DNA from: Hybos culiciformis
Taxonomy: Eukaryota; Arthropoda; Insecta; Diptera; Hybotidae
Reading direction: 5' to 3'
Assembly: GCA_964007475.1 (NCBI GenBank)
Contig: OZ023273.1
Span: 23,361,557 to 23,425,556 of the forward strand
DNA: 64,000 bases
A program made the position numbers and the translations under genes. Position 1 is the stretch's first letter. Each line of letters starts with the position of its first letter. The notes under the pieces are model-generated. The model worked only from the letters and a program-made list of their open reading frames with translations, ran no database searches and was not told the origin of the DNA. Of this stretch, positions 11,901 through 26,000 are shown one piece after another.

Positions 11901-14900
11901 TAGTTTTTCTTTAAAAAATTTATACAACATAATATTATGAAAATTAAAATAATATTGTAAAGAAAATTTAATATCAAAATATCATAGAGACATAAATGAA
12001 AAAAAAAAAATCTTTTAAAAAAACTTTTTAAATTGTCATCACATTTCTAAAAGATTCCAAAATATAAATTAAAGTAAAATTAATAAAAATGTTAACATTG
12101 TTATTTTATTTGACATAATTTCTTTTAAAGAAACATACATAATATATGTATGTGAAAAAAAGAAAAGCAAATTTATCATTTTCCTTGACCTTAACATTTA
12201 AAAATTCATTTATCTATGGAAGAAAATTTTGTGAACAAAATGTGTAGATATACATTAGGTATATGTATATATTCAATATATGTATACACACACAGAATGT
12301 GAAGATTTAGGAAAAGAAAAATAAATATACATATATATTTGTCAGACAGAAAAGAAAAATTATTTTGTTGTGTAAACAAAAAAAAAACAACAACCTGACT
12401 TAAGTATTTTATGACTCTTTCTCTATTAATAAAGATGTTTTACTTAAAAATCAATGTCTAAAAGGCAAAAAATTCAAAAATATTTGAGTCTAACTTCTTA
12501 ACTTTTTACAAAAAGTCAATATACGTAGTTGTTTTTTTTAGAAAAAAAACATACAAAAATGTACCCCAAAAATGTACCCCCAAGAACTAAAGCTGAAAAC
12601 AGGATTCAATTTAACATAGTCCATTATAAGAACATAAAAATTCATACTGATTCATGTTGAAATACTAACTGTTCTACATTTTATTTATAATTTTTGTATG
12701 TGAATAGGAAAATTATTATTTGATTTGATTACATATTTAATTTGGTACCGGAAACATTATATTTAAGTTTCAAATTAGTGTAAATATTAGTTACATAATA
12801 AAATAATAAATTTCCTCGAGGTTATATATTCTATATTTGTCCCGTAGTTGTTAATATATTGACCTAATCATTTTTTTTGCCAATAAACTTCGGTATATAT
12901 CAAATGAATATGTCAATTTAGATATTTTTCTTAATTGAATTTTCTTTCGACCTTTTCAACACAAAAAAAAAATCATAAATTTATAAAAAATATGTATATA
13001 GGGTATATTACATATGAATACATATATATTTTTTTTGCAAATTTCATATCTAACACAAATTAGAAAAAATCCCAAATTAGTCTACTTTATTATGTGCAAA
13101 AATTTATTTTAAAATATCACTATGACAAATAATAGGGCTTATTTTTCTCCCAAAATCATAATAATTTTGCTTTGTTGAATATAAATAATTCTGAACAGAG
13201 AAAAAGACAAATGAATATAGGATCTTGCAAATTCCTTCATGCGTGCCGTATTGGATGGCGAGTTTTAAAACCACTACATTTTTATATCTTTATACGTACT
13301 TTTTATATTTTCTTATTTAGAAGTCCCTTTGAAAATTATTTTTCTTTTTAAAAACAATTTTTTAAGGATAACATTTTTTTGACTCTGAGTCAGTGTAACA
13401 CTTTTTGTAAGTTCTTCATAATAATAATATTATTTACCTTTAGCAAATTCGTGTTTAATTTATTATTACTAACTTAATTTGATAGAACTGCAATAAATTG
13501 TTCTGAGTTAAGAAAGACAGAAAAAAACAATATTCCGAAATATTGTTATGTTTGTGATTTTAGTACCACATTCCACTACATGTTTTTATTAATTCTCAAA
13601 AACTATTTATTATACGAATGTCGCTCTCAACGTATAGGAATACATATAGAAATGTGAACTTTTGACTCACTCCTTACTCAAAATTTAGAGTTTGTCGATA
13701 ATGTAGCTTAAAAAACGAAATTATGGTCAAATAGAAGTTTCAAGATTTGATGACAAACGCGTACAAACCTATACAAACGTACAGAGTTAATGTTTTAAAT
13801 AAAATAGTGTAAAAAAAAAAGTTTTCTCTGTGTAATCCTCATTTCTTTTTGTAGTTTGAATTACATTAACTCAGAAAAGAAAAGACAAAAAAAAATCCTT
13901 AAATGGCTTAATGAATTATTATTTATTATCATAAAAAAAGAAAATAATTTGGAAAAGACAAAATTTAGGAAATTTAACCAGTATTAAGCAAAATATGAAA
14001 TACCTAATTTACCAAAAAAAAAACTAATTTTGATCTCTATTTTCATTGACTTTTAGATCTTGTTCTTTATTCAATCAACTGTGCAAAAATTTATAAGATA
14101 CAATACTACAAAAAAAAGGAACCAAAAAACAAAAATTTTGAGAAAAAAAAACAAAAATATTAAACATTTGAAAATAAAAAAATGATAGATAATCAACTTT
14201 TGATCTTTGGATATTTTTTTAATGAACAAAAAATAATCCACTAATATTCCACTTTCTTTATGTAATGCCAACCGCAGTCGTAATTCAATATAATTAATGG
14301 ATTTAACATTTTAATACGAACAAGATATAAGATTCGAAACCGAAATATGTCAAAATTATGAAACAATCGCCGTATATACCAACTTTGAATTCACAGTTAA
14401 TTCTTTCCAAAACTTTTCATACTGTAAATGTAATACAGAAAAATTGTAATTTTATCATCCTAAGTACTTTATTTTTATTTCACTTGTCAGCATAACCAAA
14501 TTTTGTGATAATTCTAAATGACCATTAATATAATTTTTTTTTTTTTGCTTTAATAAAAGTAACGAGATGAAAAAGTTAATTGCTGCGTGTACTTTAAAGG
14601 AATAATATAATAAATAGAATTTTCTAATTAGCATCAAAAAGTAAAATTTAGATAACAACATTATTATAATTAGAGATGTTGTACAGATAAGAAGAAACAC
14701 CACAAGTTTTAAAAACAAAAATTTCTAGAAAACAATTTCTTTCTGAATAAAACAAAATAATAATAATAATAATAGAAGAAATATATAGGTTTAAGATTTT
14801 CCAATCTTTTTTTTATTTTTTAAATATAATAAAATGAAACAACGTGAAAATAAAAAACAAGAATAATTAGTTACCTTAACGGTGATTGGTTAAAAAAAAA

Positions 14901-17637
14901 AATGTCATAAAATTAAATAGAAATAAATTCTTTAATATACATTAACGAAGAAGTTTTAATTTGTCATGTATAGCCAGATTTAAGATCAAAATCATAATTT
15001 TATTACAAGATCATAATTTTATTACAATTCTAATTATGGGAAACATTAAAAATAAAATTACGGACTAAAAATCTTTCATTGGTCTGTCTTTTTGACACTA
15101 AAAAACTAACAATTATTAAAGTAATAAGTCGAACTTTACAATAATGTCGTATATGTCATGTATTTGAATGTTGTTCGCTTTTGTCAGAATTAAAATATAT
15201 GAAACTATGCGATTCCCGGTTCCTAAGTTTTGACAGTTTTCATTCAACTTCTAGGGGATGACATTTTGAATTAAAGAGCTGTTCTTTTAGCGTAGTAGCG
15301 AAGCCAGTCTAAAATAATTATAATTTGGATAATTAACTATCAAAATTATTTATTTACAAAGTTGTTTTTTGTCAATTTCTTTCAGAACTGCTCAAACCCA
15401 CATAGATTTAGTTCTATCTTTCAATTATGCGTGGAGAAAGAAAACATGCATAAATCTTCTCATTAATTCAGTAATATATGTATCAAAAAAGTTTCGTTTT
15501 GCTTTTCACTTTTTTTTTTGTTTGTTCAACACATAAATAAATGTTGGAAAACGAGAATACATAATGTATACAGATTTCACAACACATAAATATGCATTTA
15601 CAATTGTAGATACATTTTATATATAATATACAATACAATATGTACCATATAACTTCAAAAAAAAAATGTAAAACAAATAAATCCTGAATTTTAAATTAAG
15701 TTCATATAAAAAGTTGAAAGGATAATTAAACGTTTAACTTGAATAAAAAATTCATGGTTTGCATGTAACACACCGTTGTAAATCTTTTTTGATTATCTGT
15801 CGTTTCTAAAAAAAATTAATATTTACATAAATATATCTCTTCTTCTATTAATTAACCTTTTTTAAATTTTCAACATCTCAAAAGTTCAAGTTGGAGAATT
15901 AAATTGCATTAACGGTAGACTCAGTCTACATCATCGGTATTTTATTAAGCACCCTTTTTTTTTATTTAATTTTTAATAATAATGATAATTTAAATAATAA
16001 AAATTATAAAGATTCGAAATCTGTTAATAAAATGGAATGGGAGTATAGTTAATAATTACACCAAAATGATTACGGTATTACATATTATATAAGATAAATT
16101 TGCCGAAATTTTGATAATTTTTGTTTGCGAAGAAACATCAATTTTTTTTTATTTTACCTTTTACGTGATAAAAATATTTTATAACCATTCAAACATAAAC
16201 ATTATAATTTTGACCAAGAGAAAAATCAAGAGAAAAATTCGAAGATTGAAAAATTGTTTACTAAAACATATAGCATTGCACTAACAAATAAAAGAAAATA
16301 AAAATTATGTTAATATCATTTTACAAACATTATTTACGAGTTGTATACAGATAAATTTTCATTGGCTTTAATAATATTAATTAAAATTAATTATCATACT
16401 AAATAAACATAAACAATAATAAATATGAATGAATTAAAAATTATATATGAATTTACCAAAATCTGAATAATCTTTAATAAATGTATGTTCTACATATATA
16501 CAATATTATATAATTTATACATAGTAGATAGTACATGAAAATAAATTAATAATTTATATTCCAATTAAGAAATATATGTATAACTTGTTTACTATTCATA
16601 TTCATTAATTGTTGATTATCATTTATTCGCATATACTGAATTTTAATAATTAAATTTTATAGCTCTTTATATAGTAGCAATTTTCACATTGATTTTATTT
16701 TTAATTTCATTTTTTGTTTTTTTTTTTTTGGATCCAATTTCATTTTTAATTTTTTTTTTTTTTACAACAATATAATGCACCTACAACATTTATTTTTATT
16801 TTTTATATTTGAAAAAAATATATATACGATATAAAATAAAAAAAAAAATCTGTGAAACCTTATGAATATAAATGTATTATTAATAAAATATCAACATTTA
16901 TTTATTTTTCATTTTGTTATATTTTTACAAGTTATAAAATTTATTCATCTACTTCAACTACATAAATATAGTTATCTAATACAGTAAATATTTGTAAAAA
17001 AAATTTCAATAATAATCAAAATCATATTAATCATAAAAGAAAGAATACCACGTACTTTTTCGAACTCGAAATTTTAAATTATAACACTATCAAAAATAAG
17101 ATTTTATTCAGTTCAATATAAAACTACAAAGTAGTGTAATATTTATCTCAAAAATATTGTCAATGATATATCTAACTAAAAATGCGAAATAATTTTTATA
17201 AATATTTTTTCAATTATTGGCACAGAATACAGAAATTCGAAAACTGAATAAAATGTTACCTTTTACTGCAATTTTCCCTTATATAAGAATATCACTGTAA
17301 TAATGATAAATATTTATTCCGGAAGTGTTAAATATATATATTTATTCCTGATACTCATATTATACATTGTTAAACAGTACACACTCATATTAGTTTTAAG
17401 GACAAAGTACTTTAGTATTCTCAAGAGATTTTCTATTATAATGTATACAATTTAATTATTGGTTTAAGGAATTTGACAAGAAAATTTTACCTTCCTAGGA
17501 ATCATATTAGACAATTCATTGAGAAATATCTTAAAATTATGTAGTATGTAATGTTATTTATTATATTTAGCTCCATTGAATTATTTTTAAACTAAAATTA
17601 TTAAATGAAAAAAAATTGTTTTTTTTTGCATTTTCAG
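8916..17637. other. Gene-free AT-rich DNA upstream of the visible tok exons
   Basis: About 8.7 kb with no convincing coding region. The open frames on the minus strand at 14071-14271 and 14455-14718 encode only hydrophobic low-complexity sequence. Small direct duplications occur, for example ATCATAATTTTATTACAA twice near 14990-15030 and a short repeat at about 10727-10757. Because the first visible tok exon begins in mid-codon after an acceptor, at least the 3' part of this stretch is intron of that gene. Confidence 0.6.
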
Positions 17638-20041
17638 CTGGATTTATGGGTGACATAGCTTTACCTGATATAACACATGAAGAAGAAGAAGCTCTTGCCG
17701 ATGATCCAAAGGCGTCGTTAACATTTAGTACTGCCAAATATAATAAAACATTTCAGCAAGATCTGGAATTATTAAAACAAGAAGTCTATAATGAGGGTTT
17801 GCAAGTAGAAGAAGAAGGTTTAACAGATATTATAAGAAAAAAAACTAAATTACCTAGCAATAAGGAGCATCTTAATGAGAGAGATCATAATGATGCATTA
17901 ATAGTAAGTATATAATTATATATTAAAGGTATTAAATGTAAAAATTTAAGTAAAAAATAACATCTAAGGCCTACGTTCAGACGAGAATACTGTATGCGAG
18001 TTAAGGGAGTCCGAGATGCGGTTGTGAATTGTACTTGTCTGAAAAAGGCCGAATGCACTATTCCCCATTTAGAATCACGCCGCATGCATTTCCTTCATTG
18101 AAAGATGTCTTAAGTTCCAAATTAATAGTTTTAAATGTGTATATCTAGATAATAAAATATAAGAATAATAGAAATGGTAGTATATACATACGTATATCGT
18201 AATATTATTTAAATCTTAAATTATTTCATTTAATTAAACTTCCTACGGTGTTAATATTTATGACATCTTTATTTAACTAAATAAAAATTCTCTATTATTT
18301 TAATATAATCTTATTTTTTCTTTTCAGTCAATTAATGAGCCAATCAAAGAACGTTACATTCAACCACTTCAAAGTACATTAAGTACCACTAATTTGAAAA
18401 ATACTGTATTCATTCAAAAGCATAATGTTGAACAAAATCAGCAAAAGAAAAAAATCTATTCAGATAAAGAAAAATTTGAAACAAAAGCTATTTTACTTTC
18501 TATACCAGAAAAATCAGCTTCTATTGAACAAGAAGAAGTTGAAGAAGATAATAGAGACAATATCATGATAACAATAAGTACTTCATCCAACAATAATAAT
18601 ACTAATAATAATAATAACAATAATAATAATAGTAATAATAATAATAATAATATTAATAATAATAATAATAATGATAATAATAATAGTCACAACATAACAC
18701 TGTCGTCAGGCAATGTTAAGGATGAAGGAAATTTAAAATTATTAAATAAATCATTGGTAACGATGTCAATGCGAAATATCGACCGTAGAAAAATTCAATC
18801 AAATACAAAAGATATAGAAGATGATTCAGGAAATAATTTTGTTGTAGAGCGTAAAATAATTATTTTGCCAACATCAATACCTGTACCGAGATCAACAATG
18901 GCCAATATATATAGTAATTCAGGTGGCAATGGTGGTAAATTAGATGATGTTGATGTTCTGCATGTAGATGGTGTTATAAAAAAACGACATCGCAGAGGAA
19001 GGCGTAATCAAAGGTGAATAATTGATTTATAAAATAGCTCTAGACAATTAATTGAAAATAAAATAAATAACATCATGTTTACGCGGCTATGCTTTAACAA
19101 TATTTTTTCAATATTTTATTAGTTCCTGAGCATAAGAAATTATCTCTTTCGGAAAAAGATATTCTTTATGATATCAATTTAGCTTTTCAAGACGATGAGG
19201 GCCAATGTTTGCCAATCATAAGACAATAATCTTGATTTGAACATATCGATTTGAAACACTTTCCGGCAAATTTTCGTTTTAATATTTTTAATTTTTTATT
19301 TGGAACTTTACTACTCTTTTATCCAAATGCTTCTTTCTATAAAATTTGAAGAGTTTCTGTTGTGTTTGAAAGCAGTTAGAAGTGGACAGAGAATCAGAAG
19401 ACAGACAGAGAATCAGAGAACGACTTCATTATATATATTAGATGATTTTTTTTTTATGTTTTCAAGCACTCATTTCAAAATGTATACAACTATACACCTA
19501 AACATGAACAGTTAATAAGCTATTATATATTTTCTGATATTTTTCTCATGCTAAGTGACCTTATTATCTTTTATAACAACTACTACGATGATAACAAAAA
19601 GTATATAATATTACCATATACATGTTAAATATATTATATCTTTTTTTTTTTTTTTTGAAACAGGAAAACTCCAGCAACAAAAGAGTATCAACAGAAATTA
19701 CAACGTTTAAAGGAAGAATTAAATCATCATGTAGTCACAGCTGAAGAATTACACAGAAATTATAATAAAAATAATAGAAATAACAACAAGCGTTTAAGAA
19801 AAATAAATGCAAGGACAACATCTACACCATCATTAACAACATCAACAGCAGCAACAATTACAACAGAATTTCAAACATCAACTGGAAAAGTCATTAACAC
19901 AAATAATTTAAAATATTTGAATTATTCGCTTGAGAATTTAGATGAACTAGATTTGTTAACAAAACGTAAATCAACAATGGATGCAATTAATACAGAATTG
20001 GATTCATCATATTTAGATGCAGTGATAGCAAAAGATAAAAA
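17638..20041 (+). CDS. tok: tok prodomain exons, with polyasparagine tract
   Basis: Three exons (17638-17903, 18328-19013, 19664-20041) encode visible residues 1 to about 443. The first begins GFMGDIALP, matching the FLGDIAL motif at the start of BMP1/tolloid prodomains. The second holds an Asn-rich run (about residues 175-210) encoded by AAT/AAC repeats at roughly 18589-18690. It also holds the block [17 protein letters not shown], shared with the tld paralogue, and ends in a basic stretch [10 protein letters not shown]. The third is Thr/Ser-, Asn- and Lys-rich, with a short KLQRLKEEL helix-like segment, and has no counterpart in tld. Donor GTGAAT after the second exon is weak but the frame agrees (phase 2 to 2). 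Confidence 0.85.
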
Positions 20042-23000
20042 GTAATTTTTTACTTCATTTTTTTTTTTTTTTCTTAACTTTAATTTTTTTTTTCTTTTAA
20101 TTCTTAAAAAGTTTAAAAAAAAGAAAATTATGATTTTGTTTATTTTTAAGATTTTAAGTTCATTTGAGAAAAAAAAAAGATAAAGTTCTTCAAATATTTT
20201 TACGCAGAGAAGGAAGTTTATTCAAGAAAAAAAAACTTTTATTTATTTTTTCATTTAGCGATTTAATAAGAATGAAAAAAATTTGATATTAAAGAAAATT
20301 TTGAATAATGAATAGAACGAATGCAGCTAAAATTCATTTTTCTTTTTCAATATAATAAAAAAATGCAATTATTGAACTTTACTTAAAAATTTATTTTCCT
20401 TTATTTTTAAGCAAAGAATTCAAATAAAAAATTTTTGGCATTAATACAAAAAAGCTTAAAAATTATACAGCTCTAAAATATTAATTCAAAAATTAAAAAG
20501 AATCCTTTTAATTAAAAAGGAAAATAAATGAAACGTCATGCCTTATTATTCCCACCCATTTGTATATATACATAATATATAAGGAACCTTGTAAATTACT
20601 TAACCGGAAAGTCTTTTCGATCTGCTATATTTATCATATAAATATCAGATTTTAAAAAATGAAATTTCATTTCACTATATTTATTTCATTTATTCTGGTT
20701 TATTTTTTAGATTAGGGGTGGCGAAACTGCATCTCTTCTACAATAATAACATTCTCTATTCAAGTTGTGATTAAATTCGTTCTATACTTTTTGTTCAAAA
20801 ATAAATTCGCATAGTTATTCTAATCTATACGCATGAAGTTAAATGTAGATAAATGTTTGTAAAATTTTTCAGCTGCTCCAAAAGTAAATATTCCATATTT
20901 GTGGTTACATTTACATAATGAAATTTCTATAAAATCAAAACAAAGTTTATTAATTGATTTATTGAAAGAAGTAAAAATTTTTACGATTCGTGACCAAAAT
21001 ATAATCAAATAATCCACTAATCCACAACAGTTAAATTTTTGTAATGTGTACACAGAACACACATTTTTTGAAATAAATGTGAACGAAAATAAAGCCAAAC
21101 GGCAAATATAACAGAAAACACAAACCGTAAGATTTAATTATTGCATAATTGAAATACGGTTTCTGGAAATTATAAGTCTTAGATTTTCGACTTTGTCGGG
21201 ATAAAGATTGGCCACCACTGGATAGACTAAATCTACATCACATTATTATACTTTGTAAAATTTCATATTTTTAAACTCTATATTGTAGAAATTTGAAAAA
21301 TTTAAAACGGCACCATCGTATAACTCGAGCAGTGACAGCAAAAAAAGAACGTGTCTGGGATTATGGTATTATTCCATATGAAATCGATGGTAATTTTACT
21401 GGAAGTCATAAAGCTTTATTTAAACAAGCAATGAGACATTGGGAAAATTTTACTTGTATAAAATTTGTTGAACGAGAACCTGACGTCCATCCAAATTATA
21501 TAATATTTACAGTAAGAAATTGTGGGTTAGTACATTTACATTAAAATCATATTTTATTTTATTTTTTCATTTTAGTTTCATAGAATAAGTTAAACTTATA
21601 CATTATAATAATAGATAGTACATACATAAATAAAATACATAGTTGAATATAGTAAAATGGAATATTTTGATTTTTTCGTTTAATTTATGCAAAATTGGAA
21701 TGGAATTCAAAATTTTGTGTTGCTTTCATTATTATTTTATATCTGTAAGACTTTCGGTATTTATATAAACATAAATTGAAGATGAATGCAACAAAATTTC
21801 TATGTTTCATATTTTTAAAATATAAAATAAAAAATTTTTTTTTTCAAAATGAATTCATTTTTATGTCCATAATATATGTCTATATATGCATAGTATGTAA
21901 GTCATTTTTACGTATATATTCTTGTTATTCGCAATAAATTAATCCTTCAAAGTATAATAACTTTGTTTGTATGCAACGAAAATAAAATAAATAAATAAAA
22001 AGATGAAAAACATAAAACTTTTTATATAAATTTGTAACGATGTCTATATAGTGTATTCAACATATTAGCAAAAGAAAAAAAACAACACAAAAAACATTTT
22101 TTTTATTTTAATAACCGCAGATAAAATGTAAATATTCCATGAATAATAAAATCACTAAATGAATCTGTATTATATTTTTTGGTCGATTAAAATAATATCG
22201 CTTTGTAATATTTTCTTTTCAATTTGATATAGTCATATAGTAAAAGAAAATTTGGAAAGCTTAGATGACATTATGCTTTGAACGTTAATTGCGTAATTTG
22301 TGATAATTCACAATAAAATTAAAGCTAATTCTTTTCCGGAGCGACACTCATTATACATTTTTTCCGCAGCCTTAAGTGGCTGCCACCAATGTAGAAAAAT
22401 GGAACTAATTTTATGAATTTTGCCGGCGATTTAATTTAATAAAAAAGAGCATATCACTGGAATTTTTGTTCTAAAATCAAATGATAGAGAAATCGTAAGA
22501 TCGCGATCTTTCATTGTTCTATAAATAGCATATAGGTTAAGTTAGCTTAGGAGGATCTCTTGTAATAAAATTATTTACGTTCTGAGAAACACAAAAATTC
22601 TAAATGCATAAGAACGTATGTGAATGATAGGTTAAGTTAGCTTAGGAGGATCTCTTGTAATAAAATTATTTACGTTCTGAGAAACACAAAAATTCTAAAT
22701 GCATAAGAACGTAGTAATAATTGTAGTAATAATTTCTCATAGAAATCAAATTCTTAAATTTTTATCTCGATAAATTTTATTTTTACACATTTATTTTTAT
22801 TAATTACGTAAATAATCCCATTTATTTTTGCATATTAAATTTGTTTTCATCATAAATTTTCATCTTGTCTACTTATGTACAGTTGTTGTTCTTTTGTTGG
22901 AAAACGTGGTAATGGTGGTCAAGCTATATCGATTGGACGTAATTGTGATAAATTTGGTATTGTTGTGCATGAATTAGGTCATGTGGTTGGCTTTTGGCAT

Positions 23001-26000
23001 GAACACACTAGACCTGACCGTGAACAACATGTTGTTATTGAACATAATAATATTATGAAAGGTCAGGATTATAATTTTAATATGTTAACACCGGATGATG
23101 TTAATTCATTGGGTCAGGCATATGATTATGATTCAATAATGCATTATGCAAGGAATACATTTTCTAAGGGCACATATTTAGATACAATATTGCCAATTGA
23201 AGTGAAAGGTAAAAAACGACCAGAAATAGGTCAAAGAATACGTTTAAGTGCAGGTGATATAGCACAAGCAAATTTATTATACAGATGCCCAAAATGTGGT
23301 AGAACTTTTCAAGAAAACACTGGAATGTTTTCATCACCATCATTTGAGTCTAGAGAAAATGCTAGTGATACTGAAAAATGTGAATGGAGAATAACTGCAA
23401 CACATGGTGAACGTATAGTGCTTACATTAGGACATTTGGTGAATATTATTTTCGATTAAAAAGTTATAAAAAAAAATAAAAAAAATTAAAATTCAGTAAA
23501 ATTATGGATTAAATTTTTTGAATGAATTTAATTTATTTATCACGATTCAACATTAGATAAGGATGTATTAAAAAAAAAAACTCATTTTAGCATCAACGTG
23601 ACAATTTTTCATAATATGATATATTTAAATTATATGAACAAACTAAAAATACATTTATTTTAAAGCAAAAAAAAACATTTTAAATAAAGTTCTACCGATG
23701 GCTTGCAAATTTTAATTTTACCTTCTTAAAAAAATCCACACCAGTTTAAATGACTATAAGATGAATAGAGAAAGAACTATCATCGTTAGTTTATATTTAA
23801 CTGCATCTATTCTATGTTAACCAAATTAACTTTAGAAGTTTCTTTTCAAAAATTAACATTAAATCTTTTGTAAGATACCTAAGCAAAGCTTTCATAACTG
23901 AAATTGAGAGTTTTTTGTTCGATTGAATTGAATAACTAGGAGTAGATGACTTTTCATCGTCTCAATCGAATAATAATAAATTATGTTAAATTTTATTAAT
24001 AACCATATTTTTATAATAATATAAATTCTATAAATTTTGAAATTTTCAATTAAATGCTTAATAGCATTTTTACATTAGAAAAATTTTAACAAAATTTCCA
24101 TCGTTTGAAGAAATTTACTACATACAATAAGGGAAAAATTAATATAATAAATTTTTTATTCAAATAAAAACTCCAAGAGAACAAAATTCATATTATGTGA
24201 TTCATTATTTAAAAAAAATAACTATCATATTTTCTACATATCTAAATATTTGTGTTTTAAAAAAAAAAAACATGAAATCATATTAAGATGATATTACTTT
24301 TTGTTTTTTTTTTTCGCTGTAGAATATATTTAAATCAGACAAATGCCAAACAGATTATTTAGAAATTCGTGATGGATATTGGTATAAATCAAAGTTATTG
24401 GGACGTTATTGTGGTAAGCTTACGAATGAAATTATAACAACAACAACAAGTAGAATGCTAATAACATATGTAAATACACATCGACATTCAGGATATCGAG
24501 GCTTCAAAGCTGATTTCGAAGGTAAGTAATTTTAGAATAAATAACTAATACAACTAGTACTTATAATAAACTTTATTTCATCTACCTTATATCGGGGAAT
24601 GATTTAATTTTAATTAATCATAACACAAAATATACTTTTATATCGTATGCTGAGAAATGAAACAACATATGACATTTATACGTCATTATTTGACAATAGC
24701 ACCATTCGATTCCTCGTACTCGATTTTATAAGTACAACTACTTTGCAATATTCTTAATGTTGATTAAAATGTGTTTTTTAGATGAAAATTGTACGCTACT
24801 TGATATTTTTTCATACGTTTTTTTTAATTTTCAAATCTTTAAATTCAAATTACTCGAAACTATACTTTTCATTATACGTTGTTTCATTTCACAGCAGACG
24901 ATATCTAAATTAAGTTAGAAATTGTATATTTATATTTAAAATAACTACCTTACATGTAAAATTTAACGTACAATCTTCTGTAGTTATTGATCGAATAAAT
25001 TTTAATAGAAAATTTAAACTTATCGATGTTCAAAAATGTTGAATGAAAGTTGAATTATTTTCTCATCTCATAATTTTATAATACAAACTCAGTACATAAA
25101 AATGTATCTTTTTTTTCTCGAAAAGAAAATACGATTATAGACTTTTTGAATTCAAATTTGTTATATTATCTGATTTCCCTAGTTTTATTTAAATGAGAAT
25201 AGTTCCGATAGAAGAGCTCGATAAATAAATTTACATTAAATTCTTATACGAATTATGAAATTTATTGACATAAGATTTTTAAATAATATAAAAGACAAAA
25301 ACAATTATGTTACCTTTACCAATTACTGTCAAATTTAATAAACAAAATATTCTACATTTTTATATAGAATGTAAACACTGAAAAACGTATTTTAAATTTC
25401 TAAATTATAAGAACCTAGAACTTAAACTTATGTCATTTATAAATTTGTCTTTTGCCTTACCCTAAAGTTTTTATTGGAAATTTGCCAATTTTCTGAATTA
25501 AGGATAAAATCATAACCTACATTCTACATTTTTAACAAAACTCTATTGTAAAAATTATTTTCAATAGTTATTTAGAATTTAGGTATAAAGAAAATAAATT
25601 TATTTTCTTTCCCTTACAGCTGTTTGTGGTGGTGTACTTGTTGCTAATAATGAGGGTCGTTTGGAGTCACCCAATTATCCTTTAGAATATTTGCAAAATA
25701 AAGAATGTGTTTGGAAAATAACTGTACCAGAAGGCTATCAAGTGGCATTAAAATTCCAATCATTTGAAGTTGAAAATCATGACAATTGTGTCTATGATTT
25801 TGTTGAAATTAGAGATGGTGATAATGCAGACTCAAGATTAATTGGAATTTTTTGTGGATATAAAGCACCACCTCAGATAAAGTATGTTAAAAATTTAATT
25901 CAATTAAGTGATATTTATTATAATACAGTTATGTATAAATATAAAATCAATAACTATTTCTATTTTTGGTTTTATTTTTATTTTATTTTTGCACAGATCA

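Noticed and set aside
14455..14718. Minus-strand hydrophobic 87-codon frame, possible membrane peptide
   Set aside because: Composition is what AT-rich random sequence gives (Leu, Ile, Phe, Lys); no neighbours or homologue recognised.
18328..19017. Treating the Asn-rich frame as a separate intron-encoded gene
   Set aside because: It has an acceptor, agrees in phase with both neighbours, and shares the SNTK..DSGNNF block with the tld prodomain, so it is a tok exon.
20820..21098. Minus-strand 92-codon frame inside a tok intron
   Set aside because: No recognisable family, no signal of selection or regulatory context; length is within chance for this DNA.
23439..23459. Premature end of tok at the TAA at 23457-23459
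   Set aside because: The frame runs into intron after a GTGAAT donor at 23439; splicing to 24323 restores a continuous CUB1 that aligns residue for residue with tld.
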